Assembly: GCA_009663005.1 (NCBI GenBank)
Contig: CM018897.1
Location: 3,948,812 to 3,961,311, forward strand
DNA length: 12,500 bases
Source: Actinidia chinensis
Lineage: Eukaryota > Streptophyta > Magnoliopsida > Ericales > Actinidiaceae
Direction: 5' to 3'
The translations under genes were made by a program, and so were the position numbers. This document shows positions 11,993 through 12,500 of the stretch, one piece after another. Positions within the stretch are counted from its first letter, which is position 1. Each line of letters opens with the position of its first letter. A model generated the notes under the pieces. The model worked only from the letters and a program-made list of their open reading frames with translations, did no database searches and was not told the origin of the DNA.

Positions 11993-12246
11993 CTTTGTTT
12001 TGGAATGCAGGAAAAGAAATAAAAATGAATTGAAAATAATAAAATTTTTCTTTTCCTGTTTATTTCGAGTTATGGGTTGGAAAGTAGAACTATAATTTTT
12101 TTTTTCTCGTTTTAAATTTTCTTTTCCCAATTTATTTATTTAAATCATTTTATCATTTTTTCCTCTTTCCTCTAAAATAAAACAAAGAAAAAACTATTTT
12201 TTTCCCTTCTATTTTCGTTCATTTTCTTGCAAAACAAAACAAAACA
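11993..12246. mobile_element. short fold-back element, T-rich
   Basis: The left side from 11994 (TTTGTTTTG, four bases, then GCAGGAAAAGAAAT and AAAAATGAA) aligns without gaps to the reverse complement of the right side near 12210-12246 (TTTGTTTTG, four bases, GCAAGAAAATGAAC, GAAAATAGAA). That gives about 35 bp of imperfect terminal inverted repeat around a 250-bp AT-rich body. No target-site duplication was established. Confidence 0.5.
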
Positions 12247-12302
12247 ATTGCGTATTTTTGAAATATCGTCTTCATTGTCCTTTTTTTTCTTCTTCTTTCT
12301 AG

Positions 12303-12500
12303 GCTTAATTTCACAAACTCACTCTAAACTATTACCTTCTATCACTTTCACCATTCATCTAAAAAATAAATTATATTGACCTCTTTAACTATTTAATTGT
12401 ATCACTTATACTTTTTTCATTACTATTCAGTTTGAAATAGTAATAGACATCAATCAAGGGTTGTCTATGTATGCTTAAATTAAATGCTCTTATATTTAAA
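12303..12500. other. AT-rich sequence, possible start of another repeat
   Basis: The phrase ggcttaatttcacaaactc with following ctatcactttcacc and tgtatcactt resembles the termini of common plant non-coding repeats, and in style the 4933 element. The window ends before a second terminus could appear. Confidence 0.25.

Overview
The window is nuclear DNA from a flowering plant. It holds two multi-exon genes with GT-AG introns, both on the + strand, in an AT-rich background with long introns and several small fold-back (MITE-like) elements. Both proteins have clear plant relatives. I cannot name the species.

Layout. (1) 1-2946: the 3' part of a 14-3-3 (GF14) gene, with exons at 1-181, 2091-2210, 2528-2644 and 2890-2946; its N-terminal exons lie before the window. 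Its 1.9-kb first visible intron carries diverged direct repeats, one of which copies the exon end together with its splice donor, and a 275-bp inverted-repeat element. (2) 2947-6083: intergenic DNA with a 701-bp PIF/Harbinger-type MITE flanked by TTA target sites, a 75-bp-period tandem repeat, a very AT-rich fold-back element of about 740 bp, and then the COX6b promoter with two site II (TGGGCY) boxes. (3) 6084-10207: a COX6b gene for subunit 6b of mitochondrial cytochrome c oxidase, long plant form, in five exons (6084-6136, 9236-9565, 9671 or 9686-9766, 9860-9941, 10154-10207). Its 3.1-kb first intron holds a small MITE and a possible Copia remnant. (4) 10208-12500: 3' UTR with a poly(A) signal, then intergenic DNA with MITE-like pieces and no convincing gene.

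The two genes are not functionally linked: one product is a cytosolic/nuclear phosphoprotein adaptor, the other a respiratory-chain subunit.

The most notable result is that both genes have broken reading frames in some exons (14-3-3 exon 2091-2210; COX6b exons 1, 2 and 3) while neighbouring exons are clean and the splice sites are kept. In the 14-3-3 exon and COX6b exon 1 the damage is nearly all one-base indels, several in homopolymers, with few substitutions. That looks more like locally unpolished long-read sequence than ordinary pseudogene decay, though decay is not excluded. I found no previously undescribed biological system.
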